Notes: generated by a model not told the origin, from the letters alone. DNA of 64,000 nt from Streptomyces sp. NRRL WC-3626 (GCF_000718785.1 NZ_JOCA01000005.1:248001-312000), one strand, 5' to 3'. Positions 16,491 to 26,240 are shown, counted from the first letter of the stretch. Numbers and translations: made by a program.

Positions 16491-17637
16491 GCGCGGCCTC
16501 CCTGATCCGGTCGGCGACCGGGTTCGAGGACTGGTCCTTCGCGTCGGTGTCGGAGAGCGAGAACACGAGGGTGAAGCCCAGATCCTCGGTCGCGGCGATC
16601 AGTGTGCTGTAGCCGGGGCGGGCTCCGCTCTTGCCCCAGTAGACCGTGCCCCGGAGCTCCAGCCGGGTCAGGCCCGCGCTGTGGGCGGCGCCCTCGATGC
16701 CCGCCGGGACCGTGAACATCTCCCGCAACTGCGGTTCGGGCACGATCTCTCCGCTGAAGAGGGCGGTGATCAGCCGTTCCAGGTCCGCGGTGGTCGAGAT
16801 CATGTCCCCGGCCGCCCAGCGGTCGGCCACGTTCCACTCGGTGACGTCGACCAGCCGCGTCGTCCCGTCCGGCCGCTCCACCCGCTGATAGCCGTGGTGG
16901 TGCGGTCCCCGGACACGGGGGTCGGTGCCGGGGAAGTACGTGTCCCGCATTCCGGCGGGGCGCAGCACGAGCCGGTCCGCCTCGGAGGCGTACGGCCGTC
17001 CGGTCACCTTCTCGATCAGCAGACCGAGGATCGTGTAGTTGATGTTGAGGTACTGCTGCTGATCACCGGCGTCGAACGCCGGTCCCCGGGCGACGGCCGA
17101 CTCCACGACCCGCCGCGGGCTGAGCGTGTCGTAGCGGTGCGCGTACTGCTCCTCGAAGGTGTTCCCCCAACTGACGCCGGGCTGGATGCCGCTGGTGTGG
17201 TTCAGCAGGTTCCGTACGGTGACGGGCTGCTCGAACTCGGGGCCCAGCAGGCCGGGAAGGTAGCGCTCGATCGACGCGTCGAGGTCGACGTCGCCCCGCG
17301 CCGCCAGGCGGAGGACGGCGGCGGCCGTCACCACCTTGGTCGTCGAACCGGCCCTGAACCGCGCGTCCGGGTCGGCGGCCTTTCCGCTTCGCAGATCCCG
17401 CACTCCCGAACTTCCCTGCCAGGAAGCCCCGTTGTCGGTCATCCGGACCAGGGCGGCCGTGGTGCTCGCGTCGGGGAGCCCTCCGATCGCCGCGCAGAGC
17501 GCCTGATGGGACGGCGCGGTGGTGCACACGGGCGCGCGTGGTGCGGGGGCGGCGAACGCGGGCGCGGCCAACGGGCCCGCCCCCAGGGCGAGAACGACGG
17601 AGGCGGCGAGAAGGGTGGTGCGGCGGCGGGCGTGCAT
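16456..17637 (-). CDS. secreted serine hydrolase (class C beta-lactamase / D,D-carboxypeptidase family)
   Basis: A 393-residue exported protein. ATG 17637 follows GAGGAG and opens a signal peptide ending near APAFA/APAPR. The active-site SxxK is STTK in RFRAGSTTKVV, the second motif is YLN in QQQYLNINY, and LLNHTSGI is the usual family landmark. Two added cysteines (VCTTAPSHQALCAA) near the mature N terminus may form a disulfide. Members cleave D-Ala-D-Ala peptides, esters or beta-lactams; the substrate cannot be decided from sequence. Its 3' end overlaps the facing membrane-protein gene. Confidence 0.87.
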   Translation of the reverse strand: MHARRRTTLLAASVVLALGAGPLAAPAFAAPAPRAPVCTTAPSHQALCAAIGGLPDASTTAALVRMTDNGASWQGSSGVRDLRSGKAADPDARFRAGSTTKVVTAAAVLRLAARGDVDLDASIERYLPGLLGPEFEQPVTVRNLLNHTSGIQPGVSWGNTFEEQYAHRYDTLSPRRVVESAVARGPAFDAGDQQQYLNINYTILGLLIEKVTGRPYASEADRLVLRPAGMRDTYFPGTDPRVRGPHHHGYQRVERPDGTTRLVDVTEWNVADRWAAGDMISTTADLERLITALFSGEIVPEPQLREMFTVPAGIEGAAHSAGLTRLELRGTVYWGKSGARPGYSTLIAATEDLGFTLVFSLSDTDAKDQSSNPVADRIREAALTWRGRVRGSE

Positions 17638-17787
17638 CGGCTGCTCCTCGGGGGAGTTCGACGGAGGGACGTGATCATCCTCCGGCCGTGCGGGACGCCT
17701 CCGGATCGTCGTCGAGGAGGGGTGCCGCCCTGGCGTACCCCTGACCAACTGCCCTGTGATGGCACGGCAGTTGATCAGGGATCGCCC

Positions 17788-18483
17788 CTACGGTGCCCGC
17801 CGTGCGTCCCGCAGCGCGCACAGCACGTCGATCCGGTTGGTGGTGATCGAGTCGACGCCCAGGGACAGCAGCCGGCGCATGGAGCGACGGGTGTCCGGGG
17901 TCCAGACGGACAGCAGACGGCCGTCGCCGTGCACGCGGTCGGCGAGGGCGCGGTCCACCAGGCTGAAGCGGTAGTTCAGCCAGCGCGGCCGGATCGCCTC
18001 CAGCAGCCCGGCGCGGGCCGGCGCCACCGTCGTACGGGTGAGCGCGATCTCGGCGGACGGGTCCGCCGCGCGCACGGCGAGCATGGCGGCGGCGCCCGCG
18101 CAGTAGTAGACCCGGTCCCGCGCGTCCCGCTCGCGTACGACGTCCACGATGCGGCGCACCGCGCGGACGTCCGGCGTGCCGGGCAGGTCGATCATCATCC
18201 GGCCGCCGTCCGTCGCCGCCAGCGCGTCGGAGAGCGTGGGCACCCCGCCGTCCGTGAGCGCGCGCACCTCCTCCCACGTCAGGGACGACAGCGGACGGTC
18301 GTGCCCCCAGAGCCGCTTCAGCGTGCCGTCGTGCAGCAGCACCGGGACACCGTCCCGGGTGAGGCGTACGTCCGTCTCGACCGCGTCCGCGCCCAGGCGG
18401 AGCGCGGAACGCAGCGAGGCGAGGGTGTTCTCGCGGACGCGGTAGGGGTCGCCGCGGTGTGCCACGGCGGTCACGTCGTGCAT
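17788..18483 (-). CDS. glycerophosphodiester phosphodiesterase family protein
   Basis: A TIM-barrel enzyme of 231 residues. The catalytic set is visible: HRG near residue 9 with ENT, the metal-binding pair in AVETDVRLTRDG, and the second His in PVLLHDGTL. It should hydrolyse glycerophosphodiesters to glycerol 3-phosphate and an alcohol. There is no signal peptide, so it is probably cytoplasmic. It is short for the family but nothing essential is missing. It lies 19 bases downstream of adenosine deaminase on the same strand and is probably co-transcribed. Confidence 0.88.
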   Translation of the reverse strand: MHDVTAVAHRGDPYRVRENTLASLRSALRLGADAVETDVRLTRDGVPVLLHDGTLKRLWGHDRPLSSLTWEEVRALTDGGVPTLSDALAATDGGRMMIDLPGTPDVRAVRRIVDVVRERDARDRVYYCAGAAAMLAVRAADPSAEIALTRTTVAPARAGLLEAIRPRWLNYRFSLVDRALADRVHGDGRLLSVWTPDTRRSMRRLLSLGVDSITTNRIDVLCALRDARRAP

Positions 18484-18502
18484 GGCGGCCCTTCGCGGGT
18501 GA

Positions 18503-19564
18503 TCAGGAGGTGGGCCAGGCCGCGGTGTAGGCGTCGATCTCTGCGGCCAGCCGCGCCTTGCCTGCCGGGTCCATGAACGACGCCTCGACCGCGTTCTTCG
18601 CCAGGGTCGCCAGACCCCGCTCGTCGAGCTCCAGCAGCCGCGCGGCGACCGCGTACTCGTTGTTGAGGTCGGTGCCGAACATCGGCGGGTCGTCGGAGTT
18701 GACCGTGACGAGGACGCCGGCCCGCGTGAACTCCTTTATCGGGTGCTCGTCGAGGCTCGCCACCGCGCGGGTGGCGATGTTGGAGGTGGGGCACACCTCC
18801 AGCGGGATGCGCTGTTCGGCCAGGTGCTGGAGCAGCTTGGGATCGCGGGCGGAGCTGGTGCCGTGCCCGATGCGCTCCGCGCCCAGCTCGGTGAGCGCGT
18901 CCCACACCGTCTCCGGGCCCGTGGTCTCACCGGCATGCGGCACGGAGTGCAGACCGGCGGCGATCGCACGGTCGAAGTACGGCTTGAACTGCGGCCGGGG
19001 CACACCGATCTCCGGCCCGCCCAGACCGAACGAGACCAGCCCCTCGGGGCGCAGCCGGTCGTCGGTGGCGAGCCGTACGGTCTCCTCGGCGGACTCGAGA
19101 CCCGCCTCGCCCGGGATGTCGAAGCACCAGCGCAGCACGGTCCCGAACTCGGTCTCGGCCGCCTTGCGGGCGTCCTCGATCGCGTCCATGAAGGCCCGCG
19201 CGTCGATGCCGCGCCGGGTGGAGGAGAACGGGGTGATGGTCAGCTCGGCGTACCGCACCTGCTGCCGGGCCAGTTCACGGGCCACCTCGTAGGTCAGCAG
19301 CCGTACGTCCTCGGGGGTGCGGATCAGGTCGACGACGGACAGGTACACCTCGATGAAGTGGGCGAAGTCCGTGAAGGTGAAGTAGTCGGCGAGGGCCTCG
19401 GGATCGGAGGGAACCTTGGAGTCGGGGTGGCGTGCGGCCAGCTCCGAGACGATGCGGGGGGAGGCGGACCCGACGTGGTGCACATGCAGTTCGGCCTTCG
19501 GCAGCCCGGCGATGAAGGCGTGCAGGCCGTGCGGGACGCGCGGGTCGATGAGACGTTCGGTCAA
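18503..19564 (-). CDS. add: adenosine deaminase
   Basis: A 353-residue zinc enzyme that converts adenosine and deoxyadenosine to inosine. The metal-binding HxH is in ELHVHHVGSAS, a variant of the usual LHxHLxGS. The catalytic region VPHAGETTGPE and the zinc-binding Asp pair in NSDDPPMFG are intact, as is CPTSNIATRAV. Length is normal for Streptomyces adenosine deaminases. The ATG at 19564 heads a two-gene unit with the glycerophosphodiesterase. The His in HHVGS, where most enzymes have Leu, is a feature of one actinobacterial branch rather than a defect, in my judgement. Confidence 0.88.
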   Translation of the reverse strand: MTERLIDPRVPHGLHAFIAGLPKAELHVHHVGSASPRIVSELAARHPDSKVPSDPEALADYFTFTDFAHFIEVYLSVVDLIRTPEDVRLLTYEVARELARQQVRYAELTITPFSSTRRGIDARAFMDAIEDARKAAETEFGTVLRWCFDIPGEAGLESAEETVRLATDDRLRPEGLVSFGLGGPEIGVPRPQFKPYFDRAIAAGLHSVPHAGETTGPETVWDALTELGAERIGHGTSSARDPKLLQHLAEQRIPLEVCPTSNIATRAVASLDEHPIKEFTRAGVLVTVNSDDPPMFGTDLNNEYAVAARLLELDERGLATLAKNAVEASFMDPAGKARLAAEIDAYTAAWPTS

Positions 19565-19735
19565 GGTTCCTCCCCGGAACGGCGTCCCTTCGACCGCGCG
19601 GACGCGGCGGGACGCTGGTGATCGGCTGATCGGTGACTCGGGTCATCGTAGGCGGTGGGAGCGGGGGCGCGGGGCGGGGCGGGCCGACGGCGCCGTAGCA
19701 TGGCCGGACGATCGAGGGCCAGGGGGGAACTCCAG

Positions 19736-20434
19736 ATGACCGACGCGACGCAGCCGGGCGGAGACACGAACGCGGACGATCCCTGGGCGGCCCCCGACCA
19801 CCGGACCTCACTGGACAAGGACCGTACGGCGGGTGGCGGACGGCCGGCGCAGGCACCGGCCACGCCGACCGTCGCCGACGGACTCACCGCGCCGCGGCCG
19901 CCGTCCGTGCACGACCAGCCCACCGTCATAGGAATGCCGGGCGCCGGTTTCGTCCCGCCGGCCGGGGCGACACCGCCCGGAGCCCCCGGCACCGCCCTGC
20001 CGCCGCCGCCCGTCGGGCCCAACGGCCCCGGCGCGCCCGGCGGTTACGGCTACCCCGGCTATCCGCAGGGCTACGGCTGGCCCGGCATGCCGATGCAGCG
20101 GGAGAACGGCATGGGCATCGCCGCCATGGTGCTCGGCATCCTCGCCTGCTGCCTGTTCTGCCTGTACGGCATCGTCTCCGTCGTCCTCGGCGTCCTCGCC
20201 ATCGTCTTCGGCGTCAAGGGCCGTCAGAAGGCCGAGCGAGGCCTGGCCGACAACCACGGACAGGCCCAGGCCGGCCTGATCATGGGCATCATCGGCCTCG
20301 TCCTCGGCATCGCCGTGATCATCCTGTTGGCGATCGGCATCACGGCGGCCATCAACGAGGGGGAGGACCGGGGGGACGACGAGGACTACTACGGCGCCCA
20401 TCGCCCGGTCGTCACCGCTCCCGTCCTCCGCTGA
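19736..20434 (+). CDS. DUF4190 domain membrane protein
   Basis: A 232-residue protein. The first 115 residues are a disordered Pro/Gly/Ala-rich cytoplasmic region (GYGYPGYPQGYGWPGMP). A DUF4190 module follows: NGMGIAAMVLGILACCLFCL, a short loop and a second span, then GRQKAERGLADNHGQAQAGL and a final helix. Such proteins are common in actinobacteria and have no established function. The ATG at 19736 follows AGGGGGGAAC, and a TAGCAT hexamer at 19696-19701 may be the -10. It is transcribed away from add. Confidence 0.8.
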   Translation: MTDATQPGGDTNADDPWAAPDHRTSLDKDRTAGGGRPAQAPATPTVADGLTAPRPPSVHDQPTVIGMPGAGFVPPAGATPPGAPGTALPPPPVGPNGPGAPGGYGYPGYPQGYGWPGMPMQRENGMGIAAMVLGILACCLFCLYGIVSVVLGVLAIVFGVKGRQKAERGLADNHGQAQAGLIMGIIGLVLGIAVIILLAIGITAAINEGEDRGDDEDYYGAHRPVVTAPVLR

Positions 20435-20452
20435 CCCCCCGGGCGGGGTGTG

Positions 20453-21898
20453 TCAGAGCGCGAGGCCCGTCAGGACCATCACGCGCTCGTACGTGTAGTC
20501 GTCCATCGCGAACCTCACGCCCTCGCGGCCCACACCGGACTGCTTGGCACCGCCGTACGGCATCTGGTCGGCACGGTAGGACGGCACGTCGCCGATGACC
20601 ACGCCACCGACCTCCAGGGCACGGTGGGCCCGGAACGCGGTCTGCAGGTCGTGGGTGAACACCCCCGCCTGAAGGCCGTACTTGGAGTCGTTGACCGCCG
20701 CGAAGGCCGCCTCCTCGCCGTCCACCTTCCGCACGGTCAGCACCGGTCCGAAGACCTCCTCGCAGGCGATCGTCGCATCGGCCGGTACGTCCGTGAGCAC
20801 GGTCGGCGCGTACGAGGCGCCGTCGCGCCCGCCGCCGGTCAGCAGCTTCGCGCCGGCCGTCACGGCCTCCTCGACCCAGGACTCCACCCGCTGCGCGGCG
20901 GCCTCGCCGACCAGCGGCCCGACGTCCGTCGATTCGTCGTTCGGGTCGCCGGTGACCTGCGCCTCGACGGCGGCGACGATGCGCGGCAGCAGACGGTCGT
21001 ACACGGACGCGTCCGCGATCACCCGCTGCACGGAGATGCAGGACTGGCCGCCCTGGTAGTTGGAGAAGGTCGCGATGCGCTGTGCGGCCCAGTCCAGGTC
21101 CTGGTCGCTCGCGTAGTCGGCGAGGACGACGGCCGCGCCGTTGCCGCCGAGCTCCAGCGTGCAGTGCTTGCGCGGCACCGAGTCCATGATCGCGTAGCCG
21201 ACGGTCTCGGAGCCGGTGAAGGAGATGACGGGGAGGCGCTCGTCCCGGACGAGCTCCGGCATACGGTCGTTGGGGACCGGGAGGATGCTCCAGGAGCCTG
21301 CGGGCAGCTCGGTCTCGGCGAGCAGTTCGCCGAGGATCAGACCGGAGAGAGGGGTGGCCGGGGCCGGCTTGAGGATGATGGGCGCGCCGGCGGCGATCGC
21401 GGGGGCGATCTTGTGGGCGCAGAGGTTGAGGGGGAAGTTGAAGGGCGCGATACCCAGGACCACACCCTTGGGGAAGCGGCGGGTGAACGCGAGCCGGCCC
21501 TGACCGCCGGCGTCGGTGTCCAGCCGCTGGGCGTCGCCGCCGTTGAAGCGGCGGGCCTCCTCGGCGGCGAAGCGGAACACGGAGACGGCGCGGCCGACCT
21601 CGCCGCGGGCCCACTTGATCGGCTTGCCGTTCTCGGCCGAGATCAGGCGGGCGATCTCCTCCGTGCGCTCGGTGAGGCGGCGGCTCACGTGGTCGAGGGC
21701 GGCGGCACGGGTGTGGGCCGGGGTGGCGGCGAAGTCCTCGCGGACGGCGTGGGCGGTGGCTACGGCCTCTTCGATCTGGGCGGGGGTGGGGATGGCCACC
21801 GTGCCCACGGTGCGGGCGTCCCAGGGGGAGGTGACGTCGAGGGTGGTGTCGCCGGTGGCCTGGCGGCCGGCGAGCCAGAAGGGGGTGGTGGGGGTCAT
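20453..21898 (-). CDS. aldehyde dehydrogenase (succinate-semialdehyde/GABA-pathway type)
   Basis: A 481-residue NAD(P)-dependent dehydrogenase. Motifs: FNFPLNLCAHKIAPAIAAG, the general base in LELGGNGAAVV, and the catalytic Cys in NYQGGQSCISVQR. The QGGQSC context and shorter N terminus separate it from the aminobutyraldehyde-type enzymes at 14378 and 36642; it is closer to GabD-like or lactaldehyde-type dehydrogenases. Given gabT 5 kb away, oxidation of succinate semialdehyde is a reasonable role, but this is inference. It converges on the DUF4190 gene with an 18-base gap. Confidence 0.83.
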   Translation of the reverse strand: MTPTTPFWLAGRQATGDTTLDVTSPWDARTVGTVAIPTPAQIEEAVATAHAVREDFAATPAHTRAAALDHVSRRLTERTEEIARLISAENGKPIKWARGEVGRAVSVFRFAAEEARRFNGGDAQRLDTDAGGQGRLAFTRRFPKGVVLGIAPFNFPLNLCAHKIAPAIAAGAPIILKPAPATPLSGLILGELLAETELPAGSWSILPVPNDRMPELVRDERLPVISFTGSETVGYAIMDSVPRKHCTLELGGNGAAVVLADYASDQDLDWAAQRIATFSNYQGGQSCISVQRVIADASVYDRLLPRIVAAVEAQVTGDPNDESTDVGPLVGEAAAQRVESWVEEAVTAGAKLLTGGGRDGASYAPTVLTDVPADATIACEEVFGPVLTVRKVDGEEAAFAAVNDSKYGLQAGVFTHDLQTAFRAHRALEVGGVVIGDVPSYRADQMPYGGAKQSGVGREGVRFAMDDYTYERVMVLTGLAL

Positions 21899-22044
21899 GT
21901 GCGGGGACCGGCCTTTCCGCGGGCGGGGTGTGCGTTGTCGGGTCCACGGTAGGGCGGGGGGTGGAGGCTGGAGTTTGGCCGAGTCGTAGTGGTGGGGGTG
22001 GGTGGGTTCTACGGATTGGCGGGGTGGGGTTCGGGTCTTCGATG

Positions 22045-22152
22045 CCGCCCCCGCCGCCCCCTTCCCGTTCCCGACCCTGAGGGCTGCGCCCCCGGACCCT
22101 TTCCTTCCGGCCCGTCGGGCCTCGTCCCCGGACGCCGGACGGGCCGAGTGGG
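22045..22152. repeat. partial copy of a long inverted-repeat element
   Basis: CCGCCCCCGCCGCCCCCTTC at 22045 onwards, followed by CTGCGCCCCCGGACC and a CGTCGGGCC / GGACGGGCC arm, matches the left arm and centre of the element at 38346-38522. The right outer arm is missing. It fills most of the 259-base gap between the dehydrogenase and the PucR gene. Confidence 0.5.
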
Positions 22153-22157
22153 AGTTT

Positions 22158-23714
22158 CTACTCCGTTGTCGTGGCCTTCAAGGAGAGCCACAGCTCCATG
22201 CGGGTGTCCGGGTCGTCCAAAGAGCGGCCGAGGATCTCCTCGACGCGGCGCATGCGGTAGCGGAGGGTGTGGCGGTGGACGCCCAGGTCGGCTGCCGCCG
22301 CGTCCCACTGGCCGTGGCGGGAGAGCCAGGCGCGGAGGGAGGCGACGAGGTCGCCGCGGCCCGTCGCGTCGTGTTCGTGCAGGGCCCGCAGCAGCCCGTC
22401 GGCGAAGGCCCTGACCGCGTCGTCGGCGAGCAGCGGCAGGACCGAGCCCGCTGCCATGTGCTCGTGCTCCACCAGCACCCTGCCGCGGCGCCTCGCCACC
22501 GACAGGGCCTGTCCGGCCTGCTTGTAGGCGGCGGTCGCGGCGATGGGCCCGGCCGGTGCGGACAGTCCGACGACCAGTTCGTCGTCGTCCGTCTTGCGGG
22601 AGGTCTCCCGCAGCGCGGCGTGGTCGCAGCAGGCGGCCACGGCGGCGCCGCCGTCGCACGCCAGGATGACCAGCCGGTCCCCCTCCGGCACCACCAGGAC
22701 CACCTCCCCGGAACGGGCGGCGGCGGACTCCGCCACCTCGGCGAGGACCCCGAGGGCGTCACCGTTCCCCTCGCCCCCCGCCGCCACGATGATCCGGAAC
22801 GGCGCGTCCAGCAGTCCGCCGTACAGGTCCCCGGCCACCGCGCGGGCGTGGTCCGGCTCCCCGGCGAGCAGCATGCGCAGGACCGCGGCGCCGATGCGCT
22901 GCTCGGCGGCGTGCAGCGAGCGGGAGCGTTCCGTGGTCAGGGTGAGCAGGGCGATCGCCGAGTGGACCGCGTACCGCTCGGCGGTGCCCAGGGCGGCCGC
23001 CGTGCCGACGGCGAGCGCCGCGCGGGGGCGCCGGCCGGTGCCGAGGGAGTGCAGCTCGACCCGGTCCTCGTTCTCCGGTCCCGCCACCACCGAGGAGGCG
23101 GGCGCCGGCCGCTCCCGCAGCCGGGTCACGTCCGGGGTGAGCCGCGCGGCCCGCCGCACCGCCCACTCCGGTGCCGTGGCCACGAGGGCGCCCGAGGCGT
23201 CGTACAGCGCCGCCCACCCGTCGACCTGCGCGGCGAGTGCGGCCAGCACCCCCTCCGGGCCCTCCGTCAGCGCCTGCCTGGTCAGTTCCCGCTGGGCCGC
23301 GAAGCCCGCCGTCACCGCCCGGTACTGGTCGGCCGCGATCGCGGCGGACACGGCCTTGCTGATCGCGAGGAACGGGGTGCGGCGCGGCACCTCGAGCAGT
23401 GGCAGGCCCTCCGCGCGGGCCGCGTCGGCGAGGGCGTCGGGGATGTCGTCGTAGTGGACGCCGACGGCGAAACCGAGCCCTACGACCCCCGCCGCCGACA
23501 GCCGCCTCACATAGCGGCGCATCGCCTCCCGGTCCTCCGCGTCCAGTTTCAGCGCGGTGATCAGCAGCAGCTCCCCGCCCTCCATGTATGGCACGGGGTC
23601 GGTGAGCTCACTGGCGTGCGCCCAGCGGACCGGCACGTCGAGGCGGTCCTCGCCCGCGCGCACGGTCAGCTTGAGCGCGGAGTGGTGGACGAGCGAGGCG
23701 AGCGTCGGGGGCAT
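22158..23714 (-). CDS. PucR family transcriptional regulator
   Basis: A 518-residue regulator in three parts: an N-terminal PucR domain (LKLTVRAGEDRLDVPVRWAH... YMEGGELLLITAL), a central GGDEF-like/CdaR region, and a C-terminal helix-turn-helix of the PucR/CdaR type (WDAAAADLGVHRHTLRYRMR, then IEEILGRSLDDP-like). PucR proteins respond to nitrogen-source metabolites. It is the immediate upstream neighbour of the aldehyde dehydrogenase at 20453 on the same strand, separated by 259 bases, and is a candidate regulator of that gene or of gabT. ATG 23714 is the only good start. Confidence 0.87.
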   Translation of the reverse strand: MPPTLASLVHHSALKLTVRAGEDRLDVPVRWAHASELTDPVPYMEGGELLLITALKLDAEDREAMRRYVRRLSAAGVVGLGFAVGVHYDDIPDALADAARAEGLPLLEVPRRTPFLAISKAVSAAIAADQYRAVTAGFAAQRELTRQALTEGPEGVLAALAAQVDGWAALYDASGALVATAPEWAVRRAARLTPDVTRLRERPAPASSVVAGPENEDRVELHSLGTGRRPRAALAVGTAAALGTAERYAVHSAIALLTLTTERSRSLHAAEQRIGAAVLRMLLAGEPDHARAVAGDLYGGLLDAPFRIIVAAGGEGNGDALGVLAEVAESAAARSGEVVLVVPEGDRLVILACDGGAAVAACCDHAALRETSRKTDDDELVVGLSAPAGPIAATAAYKQAGQALSVARRRGRVLVEHEHMAAGSVLPLLADDAVRAFADGLLRALHEHDATGRGDLVASLRAWLSRHGQWDAAAADLGVHRHTLRYRMRRVEEILGRSLDDPDTRMELWLSLKATTTE

Positions 23715-23840
23715 GGGTGCCTTGAGCCTTCGGGTCTGCGTCGGGTGTGTGAGAACTCGGTGATCTTTTGGCCGCCACGTATGAACGGCCTGTGTCGATT
23801 CTGCCTCACTGTACGGTCCCGGGCCGTCCGATCGGACAGC

Positions 23841-26240
23841 TCACCCCCGCAGATCCACCAGCAGCGGCGGCGCGTGATCACCCTCGACGGTCGTCAGTGA
23901 CAGCACGGCGTGCCCGGGCGGCACGGAGTGGGCCAGTTCGGAGGCGGACCAGCGCTCGCGCTCGACCTGTTTCACGGTGACCGCGTCCGTGGTCACCGCC
24001 TTGCCCGTCAGCCGCTTGCGCACCGCGTGGAGGAAGCGGGTCATCGGCTGGTCCGCGAAGACCGTGTGCTTGGCGACCTCGGTGGTCTCCACCCACTCGG
24101 TGCCCCAGGTCTGCGCGAACCGGTTGCCGTCCCAGGTGGTGACGCCGGAGAACGCCATACGGCAGCCCACCGCGCCGTAGAGCGGACCGTGCAGCGCCTC
24201 GGGGACGTCACCGATCGCACGCAGGGCGAGGACCACGCCCGCGTTCTGCGACCGCAGCCGCTGGACGCGGCGCACCGACTCCGCCGTGATCGTGCCCGTC
24301 GCGTCGTCCAGGACCAGGCAGACGAAGTGGCTGCGCCGGCTCTCGCGCACGACGGCGTGGAACTGTGCGAGGACCAGGCGGGTGATCAGCCGTCCGGCCT
24401 CCTCGTGGCCGCGCTCCGGGAGGTCGATCCGTACCCGCAGCGGGTGGTGGGCGACCGCGCGCAGGGAGAACGGCCGTCCGGGACCGCCCCCGCCGAAGAA
24501 GTCCGCGAACACCGGCCGGTTCAGCAGCGCCAGCCGGTCGGCGAGGACCCGGCCCGGGTCGCCCGGCGTACCGGTCTGCCGCATCCGCGCGTCGAGTTCG
24601 CGGAGCATGACGTGGTTCGCGCCCGCTTCGAGCCGCTCCCGCAGCGGAGTCAGGGTTCCCTCCTCGCCCTCCAGCAGCTCTCGCAGCTCCGGCAGGGTGG
24701 GGAAGCGCCCGTGTACCGCCCGGAACGGGCCGAGCAGCTGGGCCAGCGCGGTGACGGCGCCCCGCGTGCCGGCCGTGTCCAGGTCTCCCGTCAGTGCCTC
24801 CGCGAGGATCGCGGCCGCCTCGTCCGGATCGTCGGATTCGGCGTACGGGTCGAGGTCGTGCACCGAGGACGCGTCACCGATCCGCACGATCACGTCGAAG
24901 CTGTCGTCCGCGCCCAGCCGGCTCCCGGCGGCGGAGACGGCGACGACGGCACAGCGGCCGGTGAGCGCCTGCAGCGCGAGCGCCTCGGTGACCGGTTCGA
25001 CGAGGCTGCGGGTCTTGCCGGACCCGGAGGGGCCGACGGCGAGCAGCGAGGTGCCGAGGACGTCCGGGCCGAGGGCCGCGCCCGCGTCGTGGTACGGCTG
25101 GGGAGCACGCTCGGCCGCCACCCAGCGGCCGATGCGCACCTGACCGGCGAGCAGGTCGTGGCGGGCGGACCGGTGCGGCAGGTCCCGGGCGCCGGAAGGA
25201 TGCGTCCAGGCCGCGCCGCCCTCGCGCAGGACGGTGTCACTGAAGGCCGCCAGGGTGGCGCCCTGCCGGGCGGCGGCGAAGGCGTGCTCGACACGGGCGC
25301 AGTCGACGTCGTTCGCACGGCCCCCGGCGACCTCGGTGGTGAGCAGCTCCGCGGCCTCGTACTGTCCGGCGTCGCGCAGAGCGGGCCACTGGGAGCGGGG
25401 GCGGTCGGGTGCGGTCCTGGCAGCGGTGTCCGCCGGGGGAGGGGCGAACAGCTCCCTCGCGTACGGCAGCCAGCCCCCGAGGCGGGCGAACGGCCACAGC
25501 ACGAGCAGGGTCACGACCGTGTACAGCGAGTACGTGAAGAAGGGGGAGGCCATCAGCTCGTAGCTGTCCGTGACCAGCGCCGTCAGGGAGAGCAGCGGAA
25601 CCACGACCGGCAGCTCGAACCAGCCGAGGCCGGGAAACGCGTCGGGGAAGACGAAACCGAGGGTGAGGAGGGCGAGGCAGCCGGAGATCAGGAGCTGGGT
25701 CGGGCGGGGCAGACGGTTGAGGTAGTGGCGGACGATGGCACGCCAGCTGCCGAGCACGGCGACTCCGAGGACGAGCGCGCCGAAGAGGATGCCGTCGGCG
25801 ACCAGCCTGGCGTGCTCGCCGGGAAGTGTCACGGTCCGGCCCTCGACCGGCCGGGGCACCAGCGAGAGCTCGTACCACCAGTCGTCCGGAGTGAACACCC
25901 GCATGAAGGTGGTCTTGTACGGGAAGTAGCCGCTGCTCCAGAGGGACCACACCATGAGCGCCAGGACGACCGGGATCAACATGCCGGCGACGGTCACCGG
26001 GGTGATGCGTTCGCGGACCTCCTTGGGGCGGTAGCCGAACCGCCAGATCCCCGGCCGGGCCTCCGGCCTCTCCTCGTCGAGCCAGGCGGTGACGGGGGAC
26101 TGCCGCGGGGGCGGGGGCGGGGGCGTGCGGGGCGCCTGCGGCGGGCGTGGGGGTGTCGCCGGGATGTCCGGGGGGCCGGCCGGGCGCGGTACGGGGTTCG
26201 CGTGCGTGCCCCGCGCGTCCTGGGTACCGTCGTCGTTCAT
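23841..26240 (-). CDS. VirD4/TraD-like membrane-anchored ATPase, function unknown
   Basis: A 799-residue protein. Residues 1-50 are Pro-rich. About five membrane spans lie between 83 and 255. A cytoplasmic P-loop domain begins near 390 with Walker A GPSGSGKT (403-410) and has a Walker B-like CLVLDDATG; a C-terminal part contains LRSQNAGVVLALRAIGDVPE and LHGPLYGAVGCRMAFSG, as in TraG/TraD C-terminal regions. This resembles the coupling proteins of conjugation and secretion systems. No relaxase, Tra or type IV or VII components accompany it, so it is an orphan here. It may pump or recruit a macromolecule; a DNA-transfer role is not shown. Confidence 0.7.
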   Translation of the reverse strand: MNDDGTQDARGTHANPVPRPAGPPDIPATPPRPPQAPRTPPPPPPRQSPVTAWLDEERPEARPGIWRFGYRPKEVRERITPVTVAGMLIPVVLALMVWSLWSSGYFPYKTTFMRVFTPDDWWYELSLVPRPVEGRTVTLPGEHARLVADGILFGALVLGVAVLGSWRAIVRHYLNRLPRPTQLLISGCLALLTLGFVFPDAFPGLGWFELPVVVPLLSLTALVTDSYELMASPFFTYSLYTVVTLLVLWPFARLGGWLPYARELFAPPPADTAARTAPDRPRSQWPALRDAGQYEAAELLTTEVAGGRANDVDCARVEHAFAAARQGATLAAFSDTVLREGGAAWTHPSGARDLPHRSARHDLLAGQVRIGRWVAAERAPQPYHDAGAALGPDVLGTSLLAVGPSGSGKTRSLVEPVTEALALQALTGRCAVVAVSAAGSRLGADDSFDVIVRIGDASSVHDLDPYAESDDPDEAAAILAEALTGDLDTAGTRGAVTALAQLLGPFRAVHGRFPTLPELRELLEGEEGTLTPLRERLEAGANHVMLRELDARMRQTGTPGDPGRVLADRLALLNRPVFADFFGGGGPGRPFSLRAVAHHPLRVRIDLPERGHEEAGRLITRLVLAQFHAVVRESRRSHFVCLVLDDATGTITAESVRRVQRLRSQNAGVVLALRAIGDVPEALHGPLYGAVGCRMAFSGVTTWDGNRFAQTWGTEWVETTEVAKHTVFADQPMTRFLHAVRKRLTGKAVTTDAVTVKQVERERWSASELAHSVPPGHAVLSLTTVEGDHAPPLLVDLRG

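Noticed and set aside
23841..26240. Integrated conjugative element around the VirD4-like gene
   Set aside because: No integrase, excisionase, replication protein, attachment repeats or tRNA gene is nearby, and base composition matches the neighbours.
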